Below are positions 1 through 7,766 of a DNA stretch of 64,000 bases, piece by piece. The translations under genes were made by a program, and so were the position numbers. Each line of letters begins with the position of its first letter. The first letter of the stretch is position 1. The stretch is from assembly GCF_014645615.1 (NCBI RefSeq), contig NZ_BMMB01000001.1, positions 124,001 to 188,000 on the forward strand, written 5' to 3'. A model generated the notes under the pieces. It searched no databases. It was given only the letters and a program-made list of their open reading frames with translations, and had not been told where the DNA came from. Origin of the DNA: Paenibacillus hunanensis (lineage in GTDB: Bacteria; Bacillota; Bacilli; Paenibacillales; Paenibacillaceae).

Positions 1-86
1 TAGTTGTCAAATCCCGCTCTGCGTTATCGGAACAGTTATATTCTAGTTGCCAAGTCCTGCTCCATGTTATCGGAACGATGCTACTC
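1..86. repeat. 43-bp imperfect tandem repeat, two units visible
   Basis: Unit 1 is 1-43 and unit 2 is 44-86. Both start with TAGTTG and contain the block GTTATCGGAAC at the same offset; most other positions match. A third unit would begin at 87 (TAGCTTCTG) but diverges quickly. The array may continue upstream of the window. No coding potential is evident. Confidence 0.75.
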
Positions 87-160
87 TAGCTTCTGAATCA
101 CTTTCTACATGACGTGAATGTACTTGTATGGGCGCATCGTTTGGACATGGATATCTATAT

Positions 161-814
161 CTACGCCTCAGGCGGCGAAGCAACATAGTGCAGCAGCATT
201 GTAATCACTGGCAGATCCATCTCATCCAGCGCATTCGGTTGAAAGTGATTCTGGTGATTACTGAGAATCAGACGTTGCAGCACACCCATAATCGTCTGGA
301 AAATAAGAGCGCCCGTACGGTGGGGATCAAGCTGGGAGAACAGTGTGCCATCAGCTATGCCTGCTTGTAGCGGATCGAGTAGAAAGCCGCTCTTTTGCCC
401 CTCGTACACGAATTGCTCATATCGCTGACGCAGCTCATCCTTGATCTGCATTCCGTCATAATACAGATCGAACAGTACGATAAAGCGCAGTTCCTGACCA
501 TGCTGACGCGCATAATCAACCCAGCTGTGTAAGATTGCCTTCAAGCGCTCATAGCCTGTGCGCTCTGGTTGATCGGCGGCGACCAGCCAGTCGGTCATAT
601 GCGTCAAAATGCGCATTTGTACTTCAAATACAACTTCATTGATATCATCAAAATGCTTATAAAAGGTGACACGGCTGATTCCAGCGAGCTTACAAATATC
701 GTTCACCCGAATATCCGGAAAATTATGCTGTAAAAATAGCTGCTGTCCTGCCTGAATTAGCTCATCTCGATGCTGGCTACGTACATGCTGGTGCCAGGAT
801 TCCTGTTCACTCAT
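161..814 (-). CDS. TetR/AcrR-family transcriptional regulator
   Basis: 217 aa, the usual TetR length. An N-terminal helix-turn-helix (about residues 20-65, with DICKLAGISRVTFYKHF) is the family signature: TetR_N followed by an all-helical ligand-binding domain, here highly diverged. The start ATG at 814 has GGAAGG upstream. It lies 32 bp downstream of the MFS exporter on the same strand, so the two are probably co-transcribed and the regulator likely represses the exporter. The effector cannot be deduced. The family is certain; the target is inferred from adjacency. Confidence 0.9.
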   Translation of the reverse strand: MSEQESWHQHVRSQHRDELIQAGQQLFLQHNFPDIRVNDICKLAGISRVTFYKHFDDINEVVFEVQMRILTHMTDWLVAADQPERTGYERLKAILHSWVDYARQHGQELRFIVLFDLYYDGMQIKDELRQRYEQFVYEGQKSGFLLDPLQAGIADGTLFSQLDPHRTGALIFQTIMGVLQRLILSNHQNHFQPNALDEMDLPVITMLLHYVASPPEA

Positions 815-846
815 CTTTAACCTTCCTTTGATAGCGGACGATTAGA

Positions 847-2082
847 TTAGGAAGCATGATCGTCCGTCGATATTGGCTTGCTTCTGGTCTGGCGCGCAGA
901 CGTTTCGCGCACAAGTGCAAGTGTAGCAATAAGAATGATAGCTCCCACAATATACGGAAGCTCGATATGTTTGTCAAACAGTGTACCAGCTACGACCGGG
1001 CCAATAATGCTACCGATACTGCCATACGTTGTATTCAATCCAGCAACAAAGCCCTGCTCATCGTCCCCTGCATGATTGGCAAGCAGAGTGTTCACCGTAG
1101 GTCGTAAAAAGGCATTAAATGCGAAAAATAGTGCCGATACGGCTAGCAAATATCCCAGATTAACCGGGATCAGCATCAGTAGTAGCGCGACAGCCGTAAC
1201 GACCAGCGATAGCCGAATCAGACGATATTCACCCAGCCAGCGGATGACACGATCCAGTAGCCAGACCTGCACGACAATACCGACGATGGCGCCAAGTGTA
1301 ATAATGATCGCAATCTCTGAGGCGGTAAAGCCATATTGTTGCTCAACATAGAGCGAATAGACCGTTTCATAGGTCATCAAGCCGAAGGTCATCACCAGAA
1401 TGAGCAGCAGATAGCGGAAATAAGGTCGGTGGAACGATTGCCCCAATTGCTGGAGCATGGAGGTCTGCGGCTTGTTGCTACCTTGAATCGCAGCTGTTCG
1501 GCGTTCTTGTGGTAGTGTTTCCTTGAGCCATAATGTCATAATTGTGGCGACTAAGCCAAGCGCCGCCGCTACCAGATATGGAACTCGAATGCCATACGTA
1601 GCGATCAAGCCGCCCAGCCCGGGACCGAGCACCATGCCAAGATTCATTGCGGCACTGAGATAGCCCATGCCTTTAGCGCGCGTCTGCTGCGTCGTCACAT
1701 CAGCGACATAGGCCAGCACTGAAGGCACCATAATGCCGAGCCCGATTCCGCCGATAAAGCGTGCAATATAAAGGGCAGGCAGATTATACGATACAGCAAA
1801 AATATAATCCGAGATCACCGTCAAAAATAACCCGGCGAGGATCATCCGTTTCCGCCCAAACCGATCGGACATGCGTCCTCCAATCGGTGAAAAGATAAAC
1901 TGTGCCGCACCAAACGCAGCTACCAGATAGCCTGCCGCTGTTCCAGCTGCATCGAACTCCTGCAAATACTGCGGCAAAATAGGAATAACCATACCCTGAC
2001 CGAGCAGGGCAATAAATAAATTGAGCATTAAAATACCGAGCGGAAAGCCACGCCCGGAACGTAGTGGAGATGAATCTGTCAT
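847..2082 (-). CDS. MFS drug-efflux transporter, 12 TM
   Basis: 411 aa of mostly hydrophobic sequence with about 12 predicted membrane segments. The MFS motif A is clear between TM2 and TM3 (GRMSDRFGRKR, about residues 68-78), and the TM5 region is rich in Gly and Pro (GLGIMVPSVLAYVADV then MVLGPGLGG), as in drug/H+ antiporters of the Bmr/NorA/TetA type. The start at 2082 is preceded by AAAGGAG. It is first in a two-gene operon with the TetR regulator. It probably exports a toxic small molecule by proton antiport; the substrate is unknown. Confidence 0.9.
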   Translation of the reverse strand: MTDSSPLRSGRGFPLGILMLNLFIALLGQGMVIPILPQYLQEFDAAGTAAGYLVAAFGAAQFIFSPIGGRMSDRFGRKRMILAGLFLTVISDYIFAVSYNLPALYIARFIGGIGLGIMVPSVLAYVADVTTQQTRAKGMGYLSAAMNLGMVLGPGLGGLIATYGIRVPYLVAAALGLVATIMTLWLKETLPQERRTAAIQGSNKPQTSMLQQLGQSFHRPYFRYLLLILVMTFGLMTYETVYSLYVEQQYGFTASEIAIIITLGAIVGIVVQVWLLDRVIRWLGEYRLIRLSLVVTAVALLLMLIPVNLGYLLAVSALFFAFNAFLRPTVNTLLANHAGDDEQGFVAGLNTTYGSIGSIIGPVVAGTLFDKHIELPYIVGAIILIATLALVRETSARQTRSKPISTDDHAS

Positions 2083-2735
2083 TTGGGAAAGCTCCTTTAA
2101 TGTAGAGGATAAGTAGAGAATAATAGGTGATAATGCGCAAGGTTAGCTGCGATGAATCCGTTTATTGTTTGAAGTGTAGCGGCTCCTATGCTTGGGATAG
2201 GTTGCATTCTGGTGCTGGTGTAGATGGAGATTCGTCGCTTGGGTGAGAAGACATTGCACAAGTTAAGTATGGTTTACTTACTGTAAAGGGTAACGATGTG
2301 TAAATGATTATAATGCAGGTATGAGTTTTCTGTAAAGAAGTTTGTGTGTTATTGAGAACAAATGTAGGAATTTATAGGTATGGAAGAGGTATAGAAGATG
2401 TATAGAAGAGCTAATTTTTCGTCCCATCTATTTAGTATGTAAAAGCCAGTGCAATACACAAAAAAGCCTGCTATACCCATCTTAGCGATTAGATACAGCA
2501 GACTCCGTAAACCAATTTATATTAGTCAAAATGACGATCCAGTAGATGCATTAACGTTTACTCTCATTAAAATAGCATCATATGCATTACATATGCTTGT
2601 ATCGTAGCTCGGATGGGCATCGAACTTGAATCCCATGTCCTTGAACAACACGTCTGCACTCCATCTGTTCTGCGTCCAAGCTGATTTTTATCTATTCCTG
2701 ATCCTATAAAGCTATTCAGCCTCATCATCGTGCGA
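2083..2735. other. Intergenic region with candidate operator and terminator
   Basis: No gene is supported in these 650 bases. A dyad TTTAC-N5-GTAAA (2273-2287) about 190 bp upstream of the MFS gene could be a TetR operator, though no convincing -10 accompanies it. A Rho-independent terminator on the minus strand lies at 2461-2505. The remainder is AT-rich with no other structure seen. Confidence 0.4.
2461..2505 (-). terminator. Rho-independent terminator
   Basis: On the minus strand AGTCTGCTGTA pairs with TATAGCAGGCT, followed by TTTTTT. It would end transcription from the gene at 2736-3155, about 230 bp upstream of it. Confidence 0.6.
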
Positions 2736-3155
2736 TCAAACTAGTGGTAACAATCCCCGTTGCTGAAACACTTCTTTAGCTACCGTCATCGCATTCAGCA
2801 CACGCGGGAATCCAGTGTAAGGAGAGCAGTGGATAATCGCTTCGGCGATTTCGGCTGGTGTTAAGCCTACGTTCAGAGAGGCGTTCACATGTACACGAAG
2901 CTGGGTTTCGCAGCCACCTAGTGTGGTCAGAGAAGCGATTGTTACGAGCTGGCGCTGACGGTCGTCCAGTATTGGGCGTGAGTAAATATCGCCAAAGGCG
3001 TACTCGATCACATATTTGCCAAGATCAGGTGCAATGTCCTGAAAGGAAGCGATGACCTGTTCTCCTAGCTCGCCGTGCATAGAACGTAATTTGTTCCAGC
3101 CGCGATCGTACCGACTTTCCTCGTTACCTGTAATGTGCTGTGTTTGCTCATTCAT
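2736..3155 (-). CDS. Carboxymuconolactone decarboxylase-family protein
   Basis: 139 aa, typical for a single CMD/AhpD-like domain. The core DRQRQLVTIASLTTLGG and the later TPAEIAEAIIHCSPYTGFPRV pattern mark the family. Only one Cys is present near the active-site region, so the AhpD CxxC redox motif is missing and a gamma-CMD-like fold is more likely than a peroxiredoxin partner. The ATG at 3155 follows GGAGG. It is divergent from a MerR regulator and has a MerR-type promoter. In Bacillus subtilis, AdhR (MerR family) controls adhA, yraA and the CMD-like yraC during aldehyde stress. A similar role is an inference. Confidence 0.85.
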   Translation of the reverse strand: MNEQTQHITGNEESRYDRGWNKLRSMHGELGEQVIASFQDIAPDLGKYVIEYAFGDIYSRPILDDRQRQLVTIASLTTLGGCETQLRVHVNASLNVGLTPAEIAEAIIHCSPYTGFPRVLNAMTVAKEVFQQRGLLPLV

Positions 3156-3270
3156 ATGAATAGACCTCCTGCTTAATAGATGGTGAAGCTAAGAAGAAAT
3201 AGGGCATGACAGATCAGAAAGGATAGACAGAACCGATCAGATTAGCGCTACAGCTCGCTTCGACTTATTT

Positions 3271-3301
3271 AGCATAGAGCTTAGAGCGCGCTCAAAGGCA
3301 A
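3271..3301 (-). promoter_or_regulatory. MerR-type promoter with 19-bp spacer and operator dyad
   Basis: On the minus strand the -35 TTGCCT (3296-3301) and -10 TATGCT (3271-3276) are separated by exactly 19 bp (3277-3295). The spacer carries the near-perfect dyad CTTAGAGCGCGCTCAAAG (3280-3297, plus-strand reading). An over-long 19-bp spacer holding a dyad is the hallmark of MerR-family activated promoters. It points at the decarboxylase-family gene and lies next to a merR-type gene, so direct control is very likely. Confidence 0.8.
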
Positions 3302-3364
3302 GAGGGAATTTACAACCGATAATATTGCAGGTGTAGCGTCAGAGACAATTTCGTAAAATATTGT

Positions 3365-3458
3365 GGTGTAGGTGTAGGTGTAGGTGTAGGTGTAGGTGTA
3401 GGTGTAGGTGTAGGTGTAGGTGTAGGTGTAGGTGTAGGTGTAGGTGTAGGTGTAGGTG
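3365..3458. repeat. Hexanucleotide microsatellite (GGTGTA)15
   Basis: Fifteen perfect, uninterrupted GGTGTA units span 3365-3454, followed by a partial unit. It lies between the MerR-regulated promoter and the merR start, outside any credible gene. Arrays of this purity change copy number by slippage. Being a hexamer it would alter spacing, not reading frame. Confidence 0.95.
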
Positions 3459-3514
3459 ATAGGCAAATATAGTTTCCGACCGTGTCAGTCAACATCTTCT
3501 CTCCAAACGCAGTA

Positions 3515-3529
3515 TGGTATAGTAAACGT
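3515..3529 (+). promoter_or_regulatory. Extended -10 promoter of merR, possible leaderless transcript
   Basis: TGG followed by TATAGT (3518-3523) is an extended -10 element. A start site 6-7 bases downstream falls on the ATG at 3530. No Shine-Dalgarno sequence precedes that ATG, so translation may be leaderless. No good -35 is visible. Confidence 0.45.
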
Positions 3530-3910
3530 ATGGAAAACATACTATCAATACATGAAATGACGGTTATAACTGGACTGAGTGCGCATACGCTTCGGTATTA
3601 TGAGCGAATTGGCTTGTTACGTGACGTGAAGCGTAATGATCAAGGATATCGAGTGTATCATGAGCAGGATGTGAGCTGGGTACAGTTTTTACTGCGTTTG
3701 CGTGACACAGGGATGCCGATTGCAGGAATGCAGCGATTTTCAGAGCTGCGTAGTCAGGGTGACATGACCGCATCCGCACGCCGCGAGATGCTAGAACAGC
3801 ATCATGCACAGCTGGAGCAGCAGCTACAGCAGCTACAATCTCATATTCATAATATTGGTGACAAGATTGAGTATTATCGGGAGCTGGAGAAGAAGACACC
3901 CCTATTATAG
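3530..3910 (+). CDS. MerR-family transcriptional regulator (AdhR/NmlR-like)
   Basis: 126 aa from the ATG at 3530. A GTG at 3482 would add 16 unlikely residues. The N-terminal winged HTH (LSIHEMTVITGLSAHTLRYY, then YERIGLL) and the LRDTGMPI block are typical of MerR proteins of the AdhR/NmlR group, with a C-terminal dimerisation coiled coil rich in Gln and Leu (about residues 80-120). AdhR and NmlR sense aldehydes with a conserved Cys near residue 52; here the equivalent stretch reads WVQFLLRLRD and the protein contains no Cys at all, so it must sense differently. It is divergent from, and probably activates, the decarboxylase-family gene. Confidence 0.88.
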   Translation: MENILSIHEMTVITGLSAHTLRYYERIGLLRDVKRNDQGYRVYHEQDVSWVQFLLRLRDTGMPIAGMQRFSELRSQGDMTASARREMLEQHHAQLEQQLQQLQSHIHNIGDKIEYYRELEKKTPLL

Positions 3911-4034
3911 TAGGTGGCATCAGCGATCGGCAACTAACGCTGATTGCGTTGATAGGGGTATAAAAGGATACGCTAACCTATAGCTATCCATCGCCAATCC
4001 GCAAAGCTATGTATAAATTAAAGGAGCATTATCC

Positions 4035-4955
4035 ATGGACAGCAAAGTAGTACAACATATTAGCGAACTTGTTGGGGATACACCGGTCTTAAAATTAAAC
4101 CGTCTAGCTTCACCGGAATGGGCGGATGTATACGTCAAATTGGAATATTTTAATCCGAGCGGCAGTGTAAAAGATCGCGCGGCACTGAATCTGATCGTAC
4201 AGGCAGAGAAGTCGGGCGAGCTACAATCTGGCAGTACGATCATTGAGCCGACGAGTGGCAACACAGGAATTGGACTGGCGATGAATGCCGCTGCACGTGG
4301 ATACGGAGCGATTCTCGTTATGCCGGATAATATGTCGCAGGAACGGATTAGCATTTTAAAAGCGTATGGAGCACAGGTTGTGCTCACCCCTGCGGCTGAG
4401 AAAATGCCCGGTGCGATCCGTAAGGCAGAGCAGCTGCTAAGTGAAATTCCGAACAGCTATATGCCAAGGCAGTTCGACAATCCTGCCAATGCAGATGCAC
4501 ATCGGCATACGACAGCACTGGAGATTTTGGAGCAGATGGAAGGTAAGCTGGATACATTTGTTGCTTCTGCGGGTACAGGCGGCACGATTACCGGTACAGG
4601 GGAGACATTGCGTGAGCATCTGCCTTATCTGCGTATTATGGTCGTGGAGCCGAAGGGCTCGCCTGTTCTATCTGGCGGTCAGCCGGGACCGCACAAGCTG
4701 GTCGGTACGAGCCCGGGCTTTGTGCCTGCGATTCTGAACACGTCGATCTATGATGAAATTGTGCAGGTTGCGGATGAGGATGCCTTGTCGATGATGAAGG
4801 AGCTGGCAACGCAGGAAGGCTTACTGCTCGGCCCATCTTCGGCAGCAACAGTATGGACAGCAGTGCAGGAAGCAAAGCGACTTGGTGCAGGGAAGAAGGT
4901 ACTGTGTATCGCGCCGGATAATGGGGAGCGATATATGAGTATGGGGTTGATCTGA
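4035..4955 (+). CDS. cysK: Cysteine synthase A (O-acetylserine sulfhydrylase)
   Basis: 306 aa, the standard length. This PLP enzyme condenses O-acetyl-L-serine with sulfide to give L-cysteine in the cytoplasm. The PLP lysine is K46 in SGSVKDRAALN. The substrate loop PTSGNTGIGLAM and the phosphate-binding GTGGTITGTGE are both intact. The ATG at 4035 is preceded by AAAGGAG. The gene is monocistronic with a strong terminator downstream. No T-box or S-box could be recognised in the 125 bp upstream. Paralogues such as cystathionine beta-synthase-like YtkP or MccA are possible, so the symbol is fairly but not fully secure. Confidence 0.88.
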   Translation: MDSKVVQHISELVGDTPVLKLNRLASPEWADVYVKLEYFNPSGSVKDRAALNLIVQAEKSGELQSGSTIIEPTSGNTGIGLAMNAAARGYGAILVMPDNMSQERISILKAYGAQVVLTPAAEKMPGAIRKAEQLLSEIPNSYMPRQFDNPANADAHRHTTALEILEQMEGKLDTFVASAGTGGTITGTGETLREHLPYLRIMVVEPKGSPVLSGGQPGPHKLVGTSPGFVPAILNTSIYDEIVQVADEDALSMMKELATQEGLLLGPSSAATVWTAVQEAKRLGAGKKVLCIAPDNGERYMSMGLI

Positions 4956-5060
4956 CCCGGTGGAGAAGTCAATGTGAGCGTATGTATGGATATAGATTAG
5001 CAAGCGTAGACGAGTGAATAGCAGCTCATCACCTAACAGCATAGCTATCTTGATCGATAG

Positions 5061-5126
5061 CAAGTCAGTTTGCCCATTCACATGATTAGGAAATGCGTGG
5101 ATGGGCAGGCTGGCTTGTTTTTATTT
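5061..5126 (+). terminator. Rho-independent terminator after cysK
   Basis: A long stem whose outer arms CAAGTCAG and CTGGCTTG and inner arms TGCCCAT and ATGGGCA enclose a short loop, followed by TTTTTATTT. Confidence 0.85.
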
Positions 5127-5193
5127 GTATAGCGATAGCCTGGGCAGACAAGGCAATTGACGGAATCAAGGTAAGCTAATTAAAAGAGTACAG

Positions 5194-5244
5194 TTGACGG
5201 ATATATAATTAACCAGTAAACTATTATTGTTAACTGGTTAATTA
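5194..5244 (+). promoter_or_regulatory. MarR promoter with inverted-repeat operator
   Basis: -35 TTGACG (5194-5199) and -10 TAAACT (5217-5222) are 17 bp apart. The inverted repeat TAATTAACCAGTAAAC (5206-5221) and GTTAACTGGTTAATTA (5229-5244) matches at 15 of 16 positions, covers the spacer, -10 and start site, and ends just before the ribosome binding site. This is the expected layout for autorepression by the MarR protein it precedes. Confidence 0.75.
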
Positions 5245-5261
5245 TAATAGGAGGAAGATAG

Positions 5262-5726
5262 ATGGATACGATGCAAAAACAAGCATTTCAAGCAGTAGAG
5301 CAGCTATTACTCAAGCGCGAGCAAAATGTGCAGCGGCAACAGCAGCTGGCTGAACAAATGGCAGCAGAAATGGATGTGCCTTCTCATAAATGGACTATTA
5401 CGCAGCTACATTTGCTATCGATTTTACAGATGCAGGGCGAGGCCAACAATATGTATCTGGCGGAGCAATTACGTATTTCACGACCAGCGGTTACCAAGGC
5501 GACAGCGATCCTGCTCAAGCATGAGCTGATTCGGGAAGTACGTAGACCTCAGAATCTGAAGGAAGTCTATTACACGCTTACACCAGCAGGCGAGCAGCTG
5601 GCTACGATTCATGAGCGACTGCATAGCCGTTTAGTAGAGCAATACGAGCAGCTTTTCAGTCAGTTTGATGAGTCAGAATTGACTACGATTATTCGATTTT
5701 TGCATGCATGGGCAGCATGTATATGA
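5262..5726 (+). CDS. MarR-family transcriptional regulator
   Basis: 154 aa with a central winged helix-turn-helix (about residues 45-110): LSILQMQGEANNMYLAEQL, then RISRPAVTKATAILLKHELI and a wing containing LKEVYYTLT. The ATG at 5262 follows AGGAGGAAG. The operator at 5206-5244 indicates autoregulation. The NTF2-like gene starts 119 bp downstream on the same strand and shares the terminator at 6277-6320, so they may form one unit. The ligand is unknown. Confidence 0.9.
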   Translation: MDTMQKQAFQAVEQLLLKREQNVQRQQQLAEQMAAEMDVPSHKWTITQLHLLSILQMQGEANNMYLAEQLRISRPAVTKATAILLKHELIREVRRPQNLKEVYYTLTPAGEQLATIHERLHSRLVEQYEQLFSQFDESELTTIIRFLHAWAACI

Positions 5727-5845
5727 TGGCTTTCATATGGAATAGCTTGATCGTGTTAGCATCTGCTTCTACTCCACTATTTGCAGCTGTACAGGTCTGA
5801 TGAATCGCAAGAATCATAACTTTTCTATCGATGGAGGATGATACA

Positions 5846-6259
5846 ATGAACAAGCAATTGAGCAAATCGGAAGCACTGATATTTTTAAATAAAATGTATC
5901 GCGATGTCGTCATCGAAATGGATGATACATGTATTGATCGGTATTTTGCCCCTGATTATGTACAGGTTACCGATGGTGTACAGAGTAATCTGGATGAGTT
6001 TAAGCATCATGTTCGTATGCTACGGCAGGAGGTGCGGTCGATTGCAATTTCACCGTTTACGCATTACACCTATGATGAGCCTATACAGACCGCTACGCTC
6101 CGCTATATTGTCGATGTGGAGAAGAAGAGCGGCAAGCATGGGCAGGTCGAGCTGATAGCGATTTTTGAGCTACAGGGTGAGCAGGTAGTACGTTGTCATG
6201 AGCTATCGTCTCCGCTAGATCAGGGGTCTGATTTTAAAGGAATTGCTAGCTTGAGTTAA
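5846..6259 (+). CDS. SnoaL/NTF2-like protein
   Basis: 137 aa starting at the ATG at 5846; the upstream in-frame ATG at 5831 overlaps the GGAGG site and is rejected. The pattern (N-terminal helix, Asp-rich loop DRYFAPDYVQVTDG, then beta-strands such as YTYDEPIQTATLRYIVDV and VELIAIFELQGEQVVRCHEL) is that of the alpha+beta-barrel NTF2/SnoaL/DUF4440 superfamily. Members range from isomerases to non-catalytic binding domains. No catalytic assignment is possible. Likely regulated with, or by, the preceding MarR gene. Confidence 0.7.
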   Translation: MNKQLSKSEALIFLNKMYRDVVIEMDDTCIDRYFAPDYVQVTDGVQSNLDEFKHHVRMLRQEVRSIAISPFTHYTYDEPIQTATLRYIVDVEKKSGKHGQVELIAIFELQGEQVVRCHELSSPLDQGSDFKGIASLS

Positions 6260-6276
6260 TGGTATAATCTATATAA

Positions 6277-6320
6277 GAAAGCCAGCTAACCCTCTACATA
6301 TGTAGGGTTAGCTGGCTTTC
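6277..6320. terminator. Bidirectional Rho-independent terminator
   Basis: GAAAGCCAGCTAACCC and GGGTTAGCTGGCTTTC form a near-perfect stem. T-rich tracts follow on the plus strand and TTATAT on the minus strand. It separates two convergent genes and probably serves both. Confidence 0.8.
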
Positions 6321-6321
6321 T

Positions 6322-6906
6322 TCATTTCTCACTGTCCGATTCATTCCATAATCGCCCATGATCATGCCATTGTCCATACATCCGGTTTACCCGTGTGTGC
6401 TCGATCAATGTATCCAGCCTGCGAGCGAACAGTTCCGGCTGGTGACGGACATTTTGAATATTATCGATCCGTATTCTGCGATACAGCTCAGGCATCGCGA
6501 TAAAGTGCGCATATACTTCAGGCTCACGCTGTAGCCGCTCCATAATCTCTGCATCCACGACGAAATGCTCGATGTCCATATCAGGCAACACTCTTCGTCC
6601 AGCGGCTGTCATCTGTCCAAGTCGTTCCAGTCGGCGAACACGCTCCTTATTTAGCTCTGTCCATGAACTATTGCGCCGTCTTGGCGACATCCGCTGCGCC
6701 AGTACGCCGTCAGCTGTTTTCTTTTTCACGCCATCGATCCAGCCAAAGCATAATGCTTCCTCTACCGCATCGAGGTAAAGGAGCACATCGTCCGCAGCCT
6801 GGATACGTACAGCGATCCAGCAATAAGCGGTATCGTCATGATGCAGATGCAGCCATTCGCGCCACGCTGCTCGTGAGGTGATCGGTAAAATGGGTTCTGT
6901 AGACAT
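6322..6906 (-). CDS. YdeI/OmpD-associated family protein
   Basis: 194 aa. The signature is EALCFGWIDGVKKK (about residues 49-62) followed by the basic RMSPRRRNSSWTELNKERVRRLERLGQM block. This family is annotated as YdeI/OmpD-associated or bacteriocin-protection proteins; its biochemical function is not established. The ATG at 6906 has AAAGGAG upstream. It is convergent with the NTF2-like gene and separate from the DinB gene by 190 bp. No further role can be inferred. Confidence 0.8.
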   Translation of the reverse strand: MSTEPILPITSRAAWREWLHLHHDDTAYCWIAVRIQAADDVLLYLDAVEEALCFGWIDGVKKKTADGVLAQRMSPRRRNSSWTELNKERVRRLERLGQMTAAGRRVLPDMDIEHFVVDAEIMERLQREPEVYAHFIAMPELYRRIRIDNIQNVRHQPELFARRLDTLIEHTRVNRMYGQWHDHGRLWNESDSEK

Positions 6907-7097
6907 GTGGAGGGGCTCCTTTCCGCGATTGGTGTAGATTTATTAGGCTAGTAGTTGGAAGCATACCGGGCTACGCAACGGGTCGATTATAGAGGTTTAG
7001 ATTAGCTTGAACAGGGTAGTGAAGGAATGGATATCAAACGATTATTTCAGCATATCTAGCTAGCATTGCTCCTGCATACGCGATGACGAGCAGCGCA

Positions 7098-7634
7098 TCA
7101 AACGGAATCAAGCGAGCCGGATGACGCTTGCTGTGGCTGCTGGTAAAGATACAAAATATAATCATTCATCACCGAAGAATATCCGAGCTGGCGTAGCATC
7201 GTCGTGATATTGCCGCGATGATACGTACCGTGATTGACCAGATGCAGCACCAGCTCTTCCAGCGATAGCTCGCGCGCACCCGCATACGGATTGTTCACGA
7301 CAAGCTTGTGTGATAGATCGGTCTGGTCGATCCATTGTGTATACTGCTGCGCCTGCTCAGTCAGACGAGCCGCGCATTCAGATAAATCCCACTGGCTGCC
7401 TATCGGTACTAACGGCTGACTCTGCTCCAAAGCATCTGCCATTTCCATCCCGTTTAGCACCAGATACCACATATGATCGACCACATATAGATGAGCAAGT
7501 GTCGCCGAGATGGTCGGGTAGGAGCTGAGTGTCTCCTCGTGAAATACGGAAGCAGGTAGCTCCTGCAATCGTGCCAGAAGGGTTTCATTTGCCCAGTGAT
7601 GATAACGTAGCATATCGCTGGTTGTACTATTCAT
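7098..7634 (-). CDS. DinB-family protein (putative metal-dependent enzyme)
   Basis: 178 aa four-helix-bundle protein. The three conserved metal-binding His are visible: one in LAHLYVVDHMWY (about residue 47) and two in LVNHGTYHRGNI (about residues 134 and 138). Members include thiol transferases acting with bacillithiol or mycothiol; this one could be a BstA/YfiT-like transferase, but that is an inference from the fold. ATG at 7634 after AAAGGAG. The WYL regulator lies 132 bp upstream on the same strand, and a dyad covering the likely DinB promoter suggests control by it. Confidence 0.85.
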   Translation of the reverse strand: MNSTTSDMLRYHHWANETLLARLQELPASVFHEETLSSYPTISATLAHLYVVDHMWYLVLNGMEMADALEQSQPLVPIGSQWDLSECAARLTEQAQQYTQWIDQTDLSHKLVVNNPYAGARELSLEELVLHLVNHGTYHRGNITTMLRQLGYSSVMNDYILYLYQQPQQASSGSLDSV

Positions 7635-7683
7635 AGATCAGCGCTCCTTTGGATATGTAGAATGAATAACGATTTACAAATCG

Positions 7684-7719
7684 AGTATAACAAAGGAAGT
7701 ATGACAACAGACTGTCATA
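7684..7719 (-). promoter_or_regulatory. Candidate promoter and operator dyad for the DinB gene
   Basis: A perfect inverted repeat TATGACA-N6-TGTCATA (7700-7719) lies upstream of the DinB gene. On the minus strand a -10 TATACT (7684-7689) is 17 bp from GTCTGT (7707-7712), which sits inside the dyad. A single half-site TATGACA recurs at 8771-8777, upstream of the WYL regulator gene. Repression of the DinB gene by the WYL protein is the simplest reading. Confidence 0.5.
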
Positions 7720-7766
7720 TTTGCGAAGTGTATCACGAAATATAGAGTGAATTTTGAGAGATGGAA

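Noticed and set aside
3365..3458. Possible CRISPR array
   Set aside because: Units are 6 bp, contiguous and without spacers; no cas genes are present.
3310..3540. Minus-strand frame encoding a Pro-Thr repeat through the GGTGTA array
   Set aside because: The array is open in several frames. The frame begins inside the merR gene, has no ribosome binding site and ends in unrelated sequence.
3911..4034. T-box or S-box riboswitch before cysK
   Set aside because: The gap is only 124 bp and lacks a terminator, a T-box sequence or the expected stems.
5243..5248. TATAAT just before the MarR gene as a -10
   Set aside because: It touches the ribosome binding site and has no -35 at 16-18 bp. The pair at 5194-5222 is better.
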